From Bacillus litorisediminis (GTDB lineage Bacteria; Bacillota; Bacilli; Bacillales; JC228), in assembly GCF_022808645.1 (NCBI RefSeq), contig NZ_JAKZKT010000004.1, positions 62,001 to 126,000 on the forward strand: a stretch of 64,000 nt of DNA. Reading direction: 5' to 3'. The translations under genes and the position numbers were made by a program. The notes under the pieces are model-generated. The model was not told where the DNA came from. It saw nothing but the letters and a program-made list of their open reading frames with translations, and made no database searches. Shown piece by piece: positions 18,439 to 27,476 of the stretch (positions are counted from its first letter, which is position 1; each line of letters opens with the position of its first letter).

Positions 18439-19572
18439 TTATTTTAAATCTTTTAGTTTATCTCCGATCATTTCTCCCAATTGGAATCCTTTAGATTCCT
18501 CAGGAAGTTCATAATCTTTAACTTCTTCTTCTTTTTCTAAAAGATCTTTAATGCTTAGTGATAAACGCTGTTCTTGTTCATTTGCTTCAAGAACTTTTAC
18601 CTGAATAGTTTGCCCTTCTTTTAGAACTTCATGAGGAGTAGCAATATGTTTGTGAGAAATTTGGGAAATATGAACAAGACCTTCGACACCAGGGAAAACT
18701 TCCACAAATGCCCCGTAGGATACTAATCTTTTAACAGTTCCAGTAAGAACAGACCCTTTTGGTGCTTTCTCACTGATATTTGTCCAAGGTCCAGGCTGAG
18801 TTTCTTTAATAGAAAGTGAGATCCTTTCATTATCACGATCTACTGAAAGTACCTTTACTTTTACCTTTTGTCCTACTTCGACAACATCAGAAGGTTTTTC
18901 GACATGCTCGTAAGCGAGCTGAGAAACGTGAACGAGACCATCCACACCGCCTATATCAACAAATGCTCCAAAATCGGTAATTCGTTGAACTGTTCCTTCC
19001 AAAACTTGTCCAACTTCGATTTTCTCTAGGCTTTCCTTTCTCATTTTGCTTTTTTCTTCTTCCAATACAGCACGATGAGATAGAATCAGGCGATTTTTTT
19101 CAACATCCAGTTCTACTATTTTAAAGGTAAGCGTTTTCCCTTTATAATCAGTAAAATCCTCAACAAAATGGTCTTCAACTAGTGAAGCAGGAACAAAGCC
19201 TCTTACACCCAAATCAACGACTAAGCCGCCTTTAACCACTTCTTTAATTTCTGCTTCAATCGTTTCACCACGTTCAAATGATGCCTGAAGTCTTTTCCAA
19301 GCCTCTCCTGCTTCCGCCTTACGTTTTGAAAGTATAACGGCTTCATCTTCAACCTTCGTTACCTCAAGAGTGAGCTCTTGCCCTTCTGAAACAATATCAC
19401 TCGCTTTTTCAACGTGAAGGCTTGATAATTCACTGATAGGAATAATCCCATCAAGTTTGCTTCCCTCAAGATCAACAATTACTTGTTTTTCTTCTACTTT
19501 TGTAACCCGACCCTTTACGAGATCACCAACTTGAAATACTTTCACTTCTACTTGATTCATGTCTTCTACCAT
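18439..19572 (-). CDS. rpsA: 30S ribosomal protein S1 homologue (YpfD)
   Basis: The protein is 377 residues with four S1 RNA-binding repeats: roughly 17-85, 103-168, 189-257 and 274-343, each with a G-x-V-x-G/F-GAFV-type core and VHISQ or ISELS strand. Bacillus-type S1 is shorter than the six-repeat E. coli protein and is not essential for translation initiation there. The ATG follows AAGGAGGAG 5 nt upstream. It lies between plsC and fni as in B. subtilis. Confidence 0.96.
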   Translation of the reverse strand: MVEDMNQVEVKVFQVGDLVKGRVTKVEEKQVIVDLEGSKLDGIIPISELSSLHVEKASDIVSEGQELTLEVTKVEDEAVILSKRKAEAGEAWKRLQASFERGETIEAEIKEVVKGGLVVDLGVRGFVPASLVEDHFVEDFTDYKGKTLTFKIVELDVEKNRLILSHRAVLEEEKSKMRKESLEKIEVGQVLEGTVQRITDFGAFVDIGGVDGLVHVSQLAYEHVEKPSDVVEVGQKVKVKVLSVDRDNERISLSIKETQPGPWTNISEKAPKGSVLTGTVKRLVSYGAFVEVFPGVEGLVHISQISHKHIATPHEVLKEGQTIQVKVLEANEQEQRLSLSIKDLLEKEEEVKDYELPEESKGFQLGEMIGDKLKDLK

Positions 19573-19753
19573 ATGTACTCCTCCTTAACCTGACTGCTCC
19601 ACAATAACAATATAACATATGTTCATTATCGGAACATACTAAAACGACTAGAGCGTTTATAGTCTAAAAGAAGATGCCCGTATACATAATAGTATTCATC
19701 AATACTTTCAGATTTTTCCCTTTACAATAACTTCTAATAATTTTTATTTTTTG

Positions 19754-20350
19754 TCAAGCTTTACTTCCTTGATTATGGGTATCTATCAACGCCTTAATAG
19801 CACTCATAATATGGTCAGTTGCCTCTTCAGCTGATGCTTTATTTTCCCGCATTTCATCAAAATCGATTGGTTTGCCATAGACAACCTTTATTTTTCTAAA
19901 AAATTTATACTCACCAATAATAGCACAAGGAACCACTTTTGCATCGGTCCGCATTGCAAAAAACCCAGCACCCGCTAATCCTTTTCCTAATTCACCAGTT
20001 TTACTGCGTGTCCCTTCAGGAAAAAGACCTAATACATGTCCATCCTTTAAAGCTTTTAACCCGGTTCTTAAAGCTTCCCGGTCACTCATCCCGCGCTTGA
20101 CAGGGAATGCGTGAACTTTTTTCAGGATTGTCCCAAAAATTGGCGCATCAAATAATTCTGCTTTTGCCATAAAAGAAATTGGGCGCGGGCAAGTAATTCC
20201 TACTACAGGCGGGTCTAAATTACTAATATGGTTACTGCAAAGAAGTACCCCTCCTTCTTTAGGAATATTTTCTTTGCCAATAACTTGAATTCTATAAGCT
20301 GGAAATAACAATACTGAAACTGCTGTTTTTGCAAAATGGTAAAAACTCAC
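19754..20350 (-). CDS. plsC: 1-acyl-sn-glycerol-3-phosphate acyltransferase
   Basis: Membrane-associated acyltransferase forming phosphatidic acid, downstream of GpsA in phospholipid synthesis. The protein is 198 residues. The catalytic NHISNLD (HX4D) lies near residue 41, FPEGTRSKTG near residue 115, and the N-terminus has one hydrophobic segment. The start is GTG, 2 nt after the cmk stop, with AAGGA inside the cmk end. B. subtilis has plsC (yhdO) elsewhere, but cmk-plsC-rpsA is a common arrangement in other Bacillaceae. Confidence 0.92.
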   Translation of the reverse strand: MSFYHFAKTAVSVLLFPAYRIQVIGKENIPKEGGVLLCSNHISNLDPPVVGITCPRPISFMAKAELFDAPIFGTILKKVHAFPVKRGMSDREALRTGLKALKDGHVLGLFPEGTRSKTGELGKGLAGAGFFAMRTDAKVVPCAIIGEYKFFRKIKVVYGKPIDFDEMRENKASAEEATDHIMSAIKALIDTHNQGSKA

Positions 20351-20352
20351 GT

Positions 20353-21015
20353 CTACTCGATCCTTTCCTTCACAATCCTCAATATTTCAGAAGCCACTTC
20401 TTCAATGGTCAGATGCGTTGTATCTAATTCAATCGCATCACGAGCTTTTTGAAGGGGAGCCACTTCTCTCTCTGAATCCAGCTTATCACGATAGGCAATG
20501 TCTTTCTTTATTTGTTCAAAATCAGATGGAATGTTTTTTTGGATATTCTCGGCGTGTCTTCTTTTGGCTCTTTCCTCGACACTTGCTAATAAAAAAATCT
20601 TGACTTCAGCATGAGGAAGAACATGAGTTCCAATATCACGCCCGTCCATAACTACCCCGCCTTTTTGCCCCATTTCCTGTTGTCTTCGCACCATTTCTTG
20701 ACGGACACCTTTATGTTTGGACACAGCGGAAACATTACGGGTTACTTCATTACTCCGAATTTTATCCGTTACATCTTCCCCGTCCATTAGGACTTTTTGG
20801 TGAGATAGTTGTATGTCGGTAGCGTTTAATAGTTGTACTAATTGTTCTTCATTTTCTATATTTATATCATTCTTAAGAGCTTTATATGTTAAAGTCCTGT
20901 ACATCGCTCCCGTATCAATATAGATATAAGATAGCTCTTTCGCAATCATTTTAGCCACTGTGCTTTTTCCTGCAGCAGCCGGACCATCAATTGCAATTGA
21001 TATTTTTTTCCTCAT
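20353..21015 (-). CDS. cmk: Cytidylate kinase
   Basis: Phosphorylates CMP and dCMP with ATP. The protein is 220 residues. The P-loop GPAAAGKST lies at residues 11-19, YIDTGAMYR near residue 33, and the nucleotide-binding [12 protein letters not shown] near residue 123. Normal length and location beside rpsA. Confidence 0.97.
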   Translation of the reverse strand: MRKKISIAIDGPAAAGKSTVAKMIAKELSYIYIDTGAMYRTLTYKALKNDINIENEEQLVQLLNATDIQLSHQKVLMDGEDVTDKIRSNEVTRNVSAVSKHKGVRQEMVRRQQEMGQKGGVVMDGRDIGTHVLPHAEVKIFLLASVEERAKRRHAENIQKNIPSDFEQIKKDIAYRDKLDSEREVAPLQKARDAIELDTTHLTIEEVASEILRIVKERIE

Positions 21016-21076
21016 TTACTATACACCTCGAAAACGTTATTTCCTGCCTGCATACTCATAACCTTCATTTTACCAT

Positions 21077-21103
21077 AAAAGAAAGCAGGCATTGACCTGC
21101 TTT
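21077..21103 (-). terminator. Terminator at the ypfB stop
   Basis: Stem AAAGCAGG/CCTGCTTT with a 6-nt loop, then TCTTTTATGG on the minus strand. The 5' arm overlaps the ypfB stop codon. Confidence 0.75.
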
Positions 21104-21281
21104 AAGGAAGTTTAAATGTTTCGATGACTTTTGTGAAATTATCATTGCTTACTCCTTCATACATGGTAAGCCTTTTTAATTCCGGAAACGCATCAGAATA
21201 ATGAAAAATGATTTGAAAAAACAATAGTGCAATAGCCTGAATAATAACGAGCTTGATAAGAATCCCTTCTCCACGTTTCAT
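21102..21281 (-). CDS. ypfB: Small membrane protein YpfB
   Basis: About 59 residues from the ATG at 21281 (GGAGG 7 nt upstream). One N-terminal membrane helix (about residues 8-26) is followed by an acidic outer tail. It matches the position and size of B. subtilis YpfB between cmk and motI. Function unknown. Confidence 0.7.
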   Translation of the reverse strand: MKRGEGILIKLVIIQAIALLFFQIIFHYSDAFPELKRLTMYEGVSNDNFTKVIETFKLP

Positions 21282-21347
21282 CACGATACCTCCCATTTAT
21301 TCTATTATGGGAAGAATGAAAAGAGATTTATACAACAAGCACGCTTT

Positions 21348-22007
21348 TTAATATATTTTCTTCTTAAGGACAAGCTGTCTTTCAAAACAATACCGAACTA
21401 ATAATTGTTTTTCATGTTCGTGTTTATGCCGAAAGCTTACAGATATAATAGACGACTTTTTATTATTTAAATTTTCGCGAACAAGAACAACCTCGCTTCT
21501 TAGCTTCAAATATTGAATTTGACCTGATTGCATATGAAGAACTAGCCAGCAATCAATTTCCATCCCTTTGTATAGGAAAACATCATTAGGGACATAGATT
21601 GCTGCTCCGCCCGCACTAATATCCTTTGTTATAGTGGTAAAGGGACGGAATTCTTGCTGGACAGGATGAACGGCAACATCCAGTTTAGTGTCTACACGGA
21701 GAAACTGACGTTGATCAATCTTAACAAAATCCTTCTTTCCAGAGTGACTTAACACAATCAGTGGAATTTGATCGATTTTTTTCCCAGCTACAGTGACATT
21801 AAATAAAAAAAGCTGTCCCTCATCATTTATGTATTTTGCCTGGTAATCGGTGTTTATGCTTGCATCAAAGCGGACTTCCTGATTAGCGTGAACAGGAATA
21901 TCTACTACTACTTCATTTTCACTAAAATCCATAATTGCACATTCAAATTCTTCTGTGTAATTATCTTTGGTTTGTGATAATTTTAGCTGGCTCCCCAATT
22001 TAAACAA
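21348..22007 (-). CDS. motI: PilZ-domain cyclic-di-GMP-controlled flagellar brake MotI (YpfA)
   Basis: The protein is 219 residues: an N-terminal YcgR-like domain (about 1-95) and a C-terminal PilZ domain with the c-di-GMP-binding RxxxR in QRQFLRV (about 96-102) and DISAGGAAI (the D/NxSxxG motif). In B. subtilis this protein binds c-di-GMP and then the MotA stator, slowing flagella as a clutch. Its location between ypfB and ypeB is the same. Together with cheR it supports a motile organism. Confidence 0.92.
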   Translation of the reverse strand: MFKLGSQLKLSQTKDNYTEEFECAIMDFSENEVVVDIPVHANQEVRFDASINTDYQAKYINDEGQLFLFNVTVAGKKIDQIPLIVLSHSGKKDFVKIDQRQFLRVDTKLDVAVHPVQQEFRPFTTITKDISAGGAAIYVPNDVFLYKGMEIDCWLVLHMQSGQIQYLKLRSEVVLVRENLNNKKSSIISVSFRHKHEHEKQLLVRYCFERQLVLKKKIY

Positions 22008-22142
22008 AGATTCAACACCTGCTTTTTCTTTCTATGTTTTGTTTATGTACGAGGCTTTTTCTTCATTATTACATGAATTAATAAGTTTGGCTATACCTAA
22101 AGCAAAAGCTTGCTTGTCTGCGCGTCTCCAACCGGAATTAAT

Positions 22143-22170
22143 AAAACTGGCAGCAAATGCTGCCAGTTTT
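22143..22170 (-). terminator. Terminator after ypeB
   Basis: Perfect 12-bp stem AAAACTGGCAGC/GCTGCCAGTTTT with a 4-nt loop, then ATTAATT. It starts 3 nt after the ypeB stop. Confidence 0.88.
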
Positions 22171-22172
22171 AT

Positions 22173-23507
22173 TTAAACGACTTCTTCGTAAATAGGTTCT
22201 GCGTTTTGCAGTTTTTCAACTTTTTCTTCGTCACCATTTTCGGCATTAATATAAATTCGATAGGTATCTTGATTAATCGTTCCTAAAAATTCATAACAAA
22301 GAACCTCTTCATTTACATCATTTACAATTAAAGCTACATTTTGATCCATCACCTGGAGGTTTGGATTGAGTTTAGACTTTGCTTCTTCAGCGGAAATAGA
22401 CGGTTTTGCAATCTCTCTTTTTTTATGGAAGCTTAAATAATCCTCAGCTGAGAAGGCAAGTACACTTCCGTCGTCTAATGCGACTTTCATGCGGATCGCG
22501 TCCGGATAAATTCTGACTCCATTCTCTTCAGATACAAATACGTATACACCTGTATTATCGTATTGGGCGCTTTCAAATAAAGTCATATTTTCAAATCCGT
22601 GCTTATTTAAAAACTGCGCTGCTTTATTATAGCCATCGTTTAGGCTAAGCTTTGCTTTTTTAACTTCACGATTTTGAATAAGATATAACGGATGTCCGCC
22701 TACTTTGGTAATATCTAGATTGGCCTGAGTTTTGCCATTACGGACTGTAATTGAATAAAACCCATAATCTGATCCTTCGCCGTTTTCGGTGATAAGAACG
22801 TCTTGATTATTTTTAATTTTAATAAAATCCTTTGCCTTTTCTAATGCTTGTTCCTTTGTTAATTCTTCCCCCTTTAAATGGGAAAAGTCTCGTAGCGGTC
22901 CAGTTGTCACTTCTGCAAGATTGGACTCTGAATAACCTTCAACTTTTTTTTCTACCGTTTTAAATCCATCTATAATCGTATTATCTGAAGGTTCATCATT
23001 ATTGGCTAAAGCTAGTTCTACATCCATCCAGCGTAAATTATTATCAAGGACTATGTGCTGAACCTTTCTTAGTTCATTCTGAATATCTGCTGATTGTTCG
23101 TATAGACTTTGAAGGGTTTGATATTCTTCTTCCGTCAACGGTTCTTTTTCTAAATCTCTGATTGCCGTTTTATAGCTAAAATCCCCGATTTTTGCTAAAA
23201 ATTCTTCGGTTTTATTGAAAGGAAGCAATGTAAGCGGAAGATGTCCCACCTCATTATGCGCTTCAGAAGTAACTCTCCATACCTCAGCTAATGCTGGTGA
23301 GATGGAATTCCGGCTATTCATAGCTAAAGTGGTCCCAATTTTATCATGCAATAAATCGACATCGTACGTTAATTCATGAAAAGCCCGCTGATAGTTATTT
23401 TCCGCATTGATTAATATAGCATTCTTCTCTTGGTGCTCTTGGTATCCCCAGTAGGCCGTACCAATGACGGCTACTGATAAGACCGCAATAATAATTCCGC
23501 GAATCAA
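22173..23507 (-). CDS. ypeB: Germination protein YpeB
   Basis: Needed for stable deposition and control of SleB in the dormant spore. 444 residues from the TTG at 23507 (MIRGIIIAVLSVAVIG), matching the B. subtilis start; a GTG three codons earlier overlaps the ribosome site. It has an N-terminal anchor helix (about 3-20), a helical middle, then three PepSY-like repeats (for example from about 225, 285 and 375). It begins 11 nt after sleB, which is its universal partner, and a strong terminator follows. Confidence 0.96.
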   Translation of the reverse strand: MIRGIIIAVLSVAVIGTAYWGYQEHQEKNAILINAENNYQRAFHELTYDVDLLHDKIGTTLAMNSRNSISPALAEVWRVTSEAHNEVGHLPLTLLPFNKTEEFLAKIGDFSYKTAIRDLEKEPLTEEEYQTLQSLYEQSADIQNELRKVQHIVLDNNLRWMDVELALANNDEPSDNTIIDGFKTVEKKVEGYSESNLAEVTTGPLRDFSHLKGEELTKEQALEKAKDFIKIKNNQDVLITENGEGSDYGFYSITVRNGKTQANLDITKVGGHPLYLIQNREVKKAKLSLNDGYNKAAQFLNKHGFENMTLFESAQYDNTGVYVFVSEENGVRIYPDAIRMKVALDDGSVLAFSAEDYLSFHKKREIAKPSISAEEAKSKLNPNLQVMDQNVALIVNDVNEEVLCYEFLGTINQDTYRIYINAENGDEEKVEKLQNAEPIYEEVV

Positions 23508-23517
23508 TCCAATCACC

Positions 23518-24366
23518 TCATTTACAGAAAATGTGTTTTCCTATTCGTTTAATTTGTGGTCTTCTCCATATCCAAGAACTTGTTGCGGTATTCGGGTTAA
23601 AATAATATAAAGCTTCTCCCGTTGGGTCCCATCCATTTATCGCATCAAGAACTGCCTCTCTCGCTTTTTCATTTGGAGTCAGCCAAATTTGTCCATCGGC
23701 TACTGCCGTAAAGGCACCTGGTTCAAAAATAACGCCAGACACAGTATTTGGAAATGTAGGGCTTTGGACTCTATTTAGGATAACTGCAGCTACTGCTACC
23801 TGACCTTCATACGGCTCTCCTCTTGCCTCTCCATAGACCGCGTTAGCCATCAGTTGAATGTCATTTTGAGAAAATCCTGCTGGAGTGTTGACAGCAGTTG
23901 GTGCTTGTCTTGGGGCTGGAGCAGCTTGTCTGCCGCCACCGCCGCCACCGCCTTGATTTCTCGCAGGCGCCTGCTGTTGTTCTAACGGGGTATTACCATA
24001 ATGTGTGAATTCCCTCCCCTGTCTAATATTTCTCTTAACAAATTCCTCATTATAACGGGATGCATTAACCAGTTTTTGTTTAGTCTCTGCACCAGCTAGT
24101 CCATCTACCTTTAACCCAAATTCATATTGAAAATTTCTTAATGCCCAATAAGTTCCCCAACCAAAAACACCATCAATTTCGCCATTATAAAAACCTAAAT
24201 ATTGCAATCTACTTTGTAATTCAATAACATCGTCACCAACCGCCCCATGTTGAATCACCTGATTTGAAAATGCTCGAGCATAATCTTCGCCCTGGTAGGA
24301 AATAAACGAGCCTATACAAATCACGATAATCGCTACCATTTTAACCACTACTAAATATCGCTTCAT
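23518..24366 (-). CDS. sleB: Spore cortex-lytic enzyme SleB
   Basis: Lytic transglycosylase that cleaves muramic-lactam cortex during germination. The protein is 282 residues: signal peptide (about 1-32), peptidoglycan-binding domain (about 40-95, GDDVIELQSRLQYLGFYNGEIDG), a low-complexity linker with six consecutive glycines and an Ala/Pro tract, then the hydrolase domain with NAVYGEARGEPYEGQ carrying the catalytic glutamate. GGAGG precedes the ATG. A forespore sigma-G promoter is expected; a CATTCTA -10-like box lies at 24413-24419 but no good -35 was found. It forms sleB-ypeB. Confidence 0.97.
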   Translation of the reverse strand: MKRYLVVVKMVAIIVICIGSFISYQGEDYARAFSNQVIQHGAVGDDVIELQSRLQYLGFYNGEIDGVFGWGTYWALRNFQYEFGLKVDGLAGAETKQKLVNASRYNEEFVKRNIRQGREFTHYGNTPLEQQQAPARNQGGGGGGGRQAAPAPRQAPTAVNTPAGFSQNDIQLMANAVYGEARGEPYEGQVAVAAVILNRVQSPTFPNTVSGVIFEPGAFTAVADGQIWLTPNEKAREAVLDAINGWDPTGEALYYFNPNTATSSWIWRRPQIKRIGKHIFCK

Positions 24367-24418
24367 GCATATACCCTCCGTTGTTATGGTTTAGCATTAA
24401 GCCTATTTTTTGTAGAAT

Positions 24419-24497
24419 GGCACTTTTTATTCACAAATAAAAAGTGCCAGACCTCGTATCAGTCCAAAATTGACCAATCCGACCTATTGTCTGGCAC
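24419..24497. repeat. Three-armed inverted repeat between prsW and sleB
   Basis: Arm A (24419-24430, GGCACTTTTTAT) pairs with arm B (24437-24448). The overlapping GTGCCAGAC at 24444-24452 pairs perfectly with GTCTGGCAC at 24489-24497. The two hairpins therefore exclude each other. Read from prsW, the second pairing is followed by TTTTTAT and could act as its terminator. The GTGCCAGAC element resembles palindromic intergenic repeats I associate with some Bacillus genomes, which is unverified. Confidence 0.6.
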
Positions 24498-24518
24498 CCT
24501 CTGTAAGCTCGAGCAGGA

Positions 24519-25199
24519 TTATGAAGATATTTGTTTTTGCAGTATATGAACCTCAGTCATTTTTCTAGCTCTCTTCACTTTTTTTAAACCAAGCCACCAT
24601 AAAAACGTCATAAATGGGACAATCCAAAGAATCCATTTATCAAAGGTGAGCAGAATATAATCATAAAATCCATGCAAAAGTAACGGCACAATTAAAGCAT
24701 ATGAGATAAAGAGACGTTTTTTACTGTTATCTTGGGAAAACTTACCTTTCCCAAAATAGTACCCCATTAATACCCCGAATAGGGCATGGCTCGATACGGG
24801 GAGCAGAGCTCTTCCAAGCGCATATTCTACTCCATTCCCAATTAAATAAAGTATATTTTCTACGGTAGCAAATCCTAGTGAAATGCTTGTTCCATAAACA
24901 ATTCCATCATATGGCTCGTCGAATTCGCTGTGCAAATAAATCGTTTGAAACAGCATAAACCATTTAAAAAACTCTTCAAGCAAAGCACTGGAAATAAAGG
25001 CATTAGCCAAGTTTGACACAATGACCTCTTCAGTCATAAAAACATATTGAACAAACATAATTGGAAAAACAAGCAGAGCCCCGAATAAAAACGACCTAAA
25101 CACTAAATGAAGCGGCTCTGAATCGAATTCATCTTTTAAATAGAAGTAACTTAGTAATGCCAAACCAGGAGCAATCCCGGCTGACATAATGACCAACAT
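24519..25199 (-). CDS. prsW: Intramembrane protease PrsW
   Basis: Membrane metalloprotease; in B. subtilis it makes the first cut in anti-sigma RsiW, releasing SigW under envelope stress. The protein is 226 residues with about seven membrane helices. LLEEFFKW (the EExxK-type motif, near residue 79), an ENILYLIGN glutamate and the histidine in SSHALFG (near residue 135) form the likely active site. AAGGGG precedes the ATG. SigW and RsiW are not in the window. Confidence 0.93.
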   Translation of the reverse strand: MLVIMSAGIAPGLALLSYFYLKDEFDSEPLHLVFRSFLFGALLVFPIMFVQYVFMTEEVIVSNLANAFISSALLEEFFKWFMLFQTIYLHSEFDEPYDGIVYGTSISLGFATVENILYLIGNGVEYALGRALLPVSSHALFGVLMGYYFGKGKFSQDNSKKRLFISYALIVPLLLHGFYDYILLTFDKWILWIVPFMTFLWWLGLKKVKRARKMTEVHILQKQISS

Positions 25200-25306
25200 A
25201 GGTTGACCCCTTTTCAGTTGTTTTATTTAATCGTATCATTAAAATAACAGTATGAAAATATAAAGTAAGACATTATTACTATTTTCCAGAGAGAGGAGTC
25301 ATCTCA

Positions 25307-26293
25307 TTGAAAAAAAATATACTTTTGCTTCATACAGGCGGAACAATCTCCATGAGAGAAGATGTAAAAACAGGTACTGTTGCTCCTGGTGATTCAAATC
25401 CGCTGCTAGAGCATGCCTCTCTAATTGAAGGATTGGGAAACTTTATTATAAAAGAACCTTTCCAGCTTCCATCCCCACAGATAACACCAAAGGAAATGCT
25501 CATTCTAAAACGGATGGTGGAGGAAAGTATTGAGCAGGAGGCAATTGATGGAGTTGTCATTACCCACGGAACTGACACATTAGAAGAAACCGCTTACTTT
25601 TTAGATTTAACAGTAAAAACGGAAATTCCAATCGTTTTAACAGGGGCGATGAGATCGATTAACGAAATCGGATCAGATGGCCTTTATAATTTGATTTCAG
25701 CAATACGGACTGCTTCCTGTGACAGTGCAAAAGGAAAAGGGGTCCTTGTTGTTTTAAATGATGAAATTCATTCTGCCCTTAATGTTACCAAAACACATGC
25801 TTCTAATGTCTCAACCTTCCAAAGCCCTCAATATGGGCCGCTTGGAATTGTCTCCAAACGGGGTGTTATTTTTCACCACACGCCTAATTTTAAAGAAACA
25901 TTTGAGGTTCACACAGTCAACAAAAAAGTCGCCTTATTAAAAGTTCATGCTGGTTTTGATTCCACCCTGCTGTATGCCCTTAGTGAGGCTAAATATGACG
26001 GCGTAGTGTTAGAGGCTTTAGGGCAAGGAAATGTTCCGCCTCAGGCTATCGATGGGATTAAACATCTTCTGTCAAAAAACATCCCGATTGTGATAGTTTC
26101 ACGCTGTTTTAACGGGACAGCAGATCCAGTTTATGGATACGAAGGCGGGGGAAAACACCTTAGAGATTTAGGGGTTATTTTTGCTAACAGTTTAAACGGC
26201 CAAAAGGCGCGGATCAAGCTTTTGGCTGTTCTAGAGGCGCTAAACGAGTGGGACCATGAAAAATTGGAATTACTTTTTAATCCTTTAGCATAA
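25307..26293 (+). CDS. ansA: L-asparaginase (type I)
   Basis: Cytoplasmic hydrolysis of asparagine to aspartate and ammonia. The protein is 328 residues. The two catalytic threonine motifs are TGGTIS at residues 10-15 and HGTDTLEET near residue 88. The start is a TTG with GAGAGGAG 8 nt upstream. It is a plus-strand single gene, divergent from prsW and convergent with ypdA, with its own terminator. In B. subtilis ansA is also in the ypd region but forms ansAB; no aspartase gene follows here. Confidence 0.95.
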   Translation: MKKNILLLHTGGTISMREDVKTGTVAPGDSNPLLEHASLIEGLGNFIIKEPFQLPSPQITPKEMLILKRMVEESIEQEAIDGVVITHGTDTLEETAYFLDLTVKTEIPIVLTGAMRSINEIGSDGLYNLISAIRTASCDSAKGKGVLVVLNDEIHSALNVTKTHASNVSTFQSPQYGPLGIVSKRGVIFHHTPNFKETFEVHTVNKKVALLKVHAGFDSTLLYALSEAKYDGVVLEALGQGNVPPQAIDGIKHLLSKNIPIVIVSRCFNGTADPVYGYEGGGKHLRDLGVIFANSLNGQKARIKLLAVLEALNEWDHEKLELLFNPLA

Positions 26294-26302
26294 CCATAAT
26301 AG

Positions 26303-26366
26303 AAAAAGACAGCTTCCAATTGGACAAAATCTATTAAGTCCCCATTTGGCGGCTGTCTCTTTTTTC
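26303..26366 (+). terminator. Terminator after ansA
   Basis: Outer stem AGACAGC/GCTGTCT (7 bp) with partly paired CCAA/TTGG inside a long loop, then CTTTTTT. The left flank is A-rich, so it may also serve ypdA from the other side. Confidence 0.7.
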
Positions 26367-26375
26367 CAGAATTGA

Positions 26376-27347
26376 TTACCTCTCATTTTCCCTGCTGTGA
26401 ATTGTCACTGCTATTTTATCTCCGTGAAAACGGCCATTTTCAATAAAGATTTCATTAGCATTATTGCCTGCAGCAATCACTCCGGCAATAAATATGCCAT
26501 TTACATTTGTTTCCATCGTCTCTTCATTAAAACTTGGTCTTCCCGTCTCGGAATCAATCGTAACTCCCATTTTCGTCAAAAAACTATGGTCCGGGTGATA
26601 ACCCGTCATCGCGAAAACAAAATCATTTTTTATACTGTACGAATCATCATTCACTCTATATTTTACCGCAGTTTCTGTAATCTCTTCGACATGCGCATTA
26701 AACACCATTTTAATAAGTCCATTTCTGATTTGCGCGTCAAATTCAGGCAGAATCCACGGCTTAATGCTAGGCGAGTACTCATGTCCTCTATATAAAACGG
26801 TTACCCGCGCACCTGCCTTAGCCAGTTCTAGACTTGCATCCACGCTCGAATTTTTCCCGCCAATCACGACAACGTCTGTATCAAAATAGGGGTGAGCTTC
26901 TTTAAAATAATGAAACACCTTCGGAAGATTTTCTCCCGGAACCCCCATATAATTCGGGTGGTCGTAGTATCCTGTAGCAATCACCACAAACTGGGTCATA
27001 TAATCTCTTTTATCTGTCTTAACTGTAAACATAGAACCCTCTTTTGATACTTCCAATACTTTTTCAAACATATGGATTCGCGGTTTTTTTCTTTTTACGA
27101 CTTCTCTGTAATAGGCTAAAGCCTGGTTTCGTTTTGGTTTATGCCCCTCTATAATAAAAGGTACATTTCCAATTTCTAATTTTTCACTAGAGGAGAAAAA
27201 AGTTTGGTGTGTTGGATAGTTATAAATTGAATTAACAATATTTCCCTTTTCTATAACAAGCGGATTAAATCCTTTTTCTTGTAATGCGATGGCTGCAGCT
27301 AACCCGCAAGGACCTCCGCCAACGATGATAATTTTTTCTTGTTCCAC
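26376..27347 (-). CDS. ypdA: Bacillithiol disulfide reductase YpdA
   Basis: FAD- and NADPH-dependent reductase of oxidised bacillithiol, related to thioredoxin reductase but without the CxxC pair. The protein is 323 residues. GGGPCGLAAA at residues 9-18 is the FAD motif and carries the single conserved Cys13, the proposed redox residue. The second nucleotide motif is VVVIGGKNSSVDASLE near residue 160. FIAGVIAAG near the C-terminus is typical. Its neighbour gudB is the same as in B. subtilis. Confidence 0.94.
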   Translation of the reverse strand: MEQEKIIIVGGGPCGLAAAIALQEKGFNPLVIEKGNIVNSIYNYPTHQTFFSSSEKLEIGNVPFIIEGHKPKRNQALAYYREVVKRKKPRIHMFEKVLEVSKEGSMFTVKTDKRDYMTQFVVIATGYYDHPNYMGVPGENLPKVFHYFKEAHPYFDTDVVVIGGKNSSVDASLELAKAGARVTVLYRGHEYSPSIKPWILPEFDAQIRNGLIKMVFNAHVEEITETAVKYRVNDDSYSIKNDFVFAMTGYHPDHSFLTKMGVTIDSETGRPSFNEETMETNVNGIFIAGVIAAGNNANEIFIENGRFHGDKIAVTIHSRENER

Positions 27348-27403
27348 AAAAGTTCACTCCTAAAATCTTAGGTTCTCATTTCTTACGTTGCCTGATACGG
27401 AGG

Positions 27404-27439
27404 CAAAGAAAATCCCCTACCTTTTATGATAGGGGATTT
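27404..27439 (-). terminator. Terminator after gudB
   Basis: Perfect 10-bp stem AAATCCCCTA/TAGGGGATTT, 10-nt loop, followed by TCTTTG on the minus strand, about 38 nt past the gudB stop. Confidence 0.8.
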
Positions 27440-27476
27440 ATTATCATGTTTCAATTTATACACTCGGTGTCTTCTA

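Noticed and set aside
21967-22176. Plus-strand open frame of 69 codons upstream of motI
   Set aside because: It overlaps the motI start and the ypeB terminator, has no ribosome site and no recognisable composition.
23900-24000. GC-rich tract inside sleB considered as a repeat or insertion
   Set aside because: It is the in-frame Gly/Ala/Pro linker between the peptidoglycan-binding and hydrolase domains, usual in SleB.
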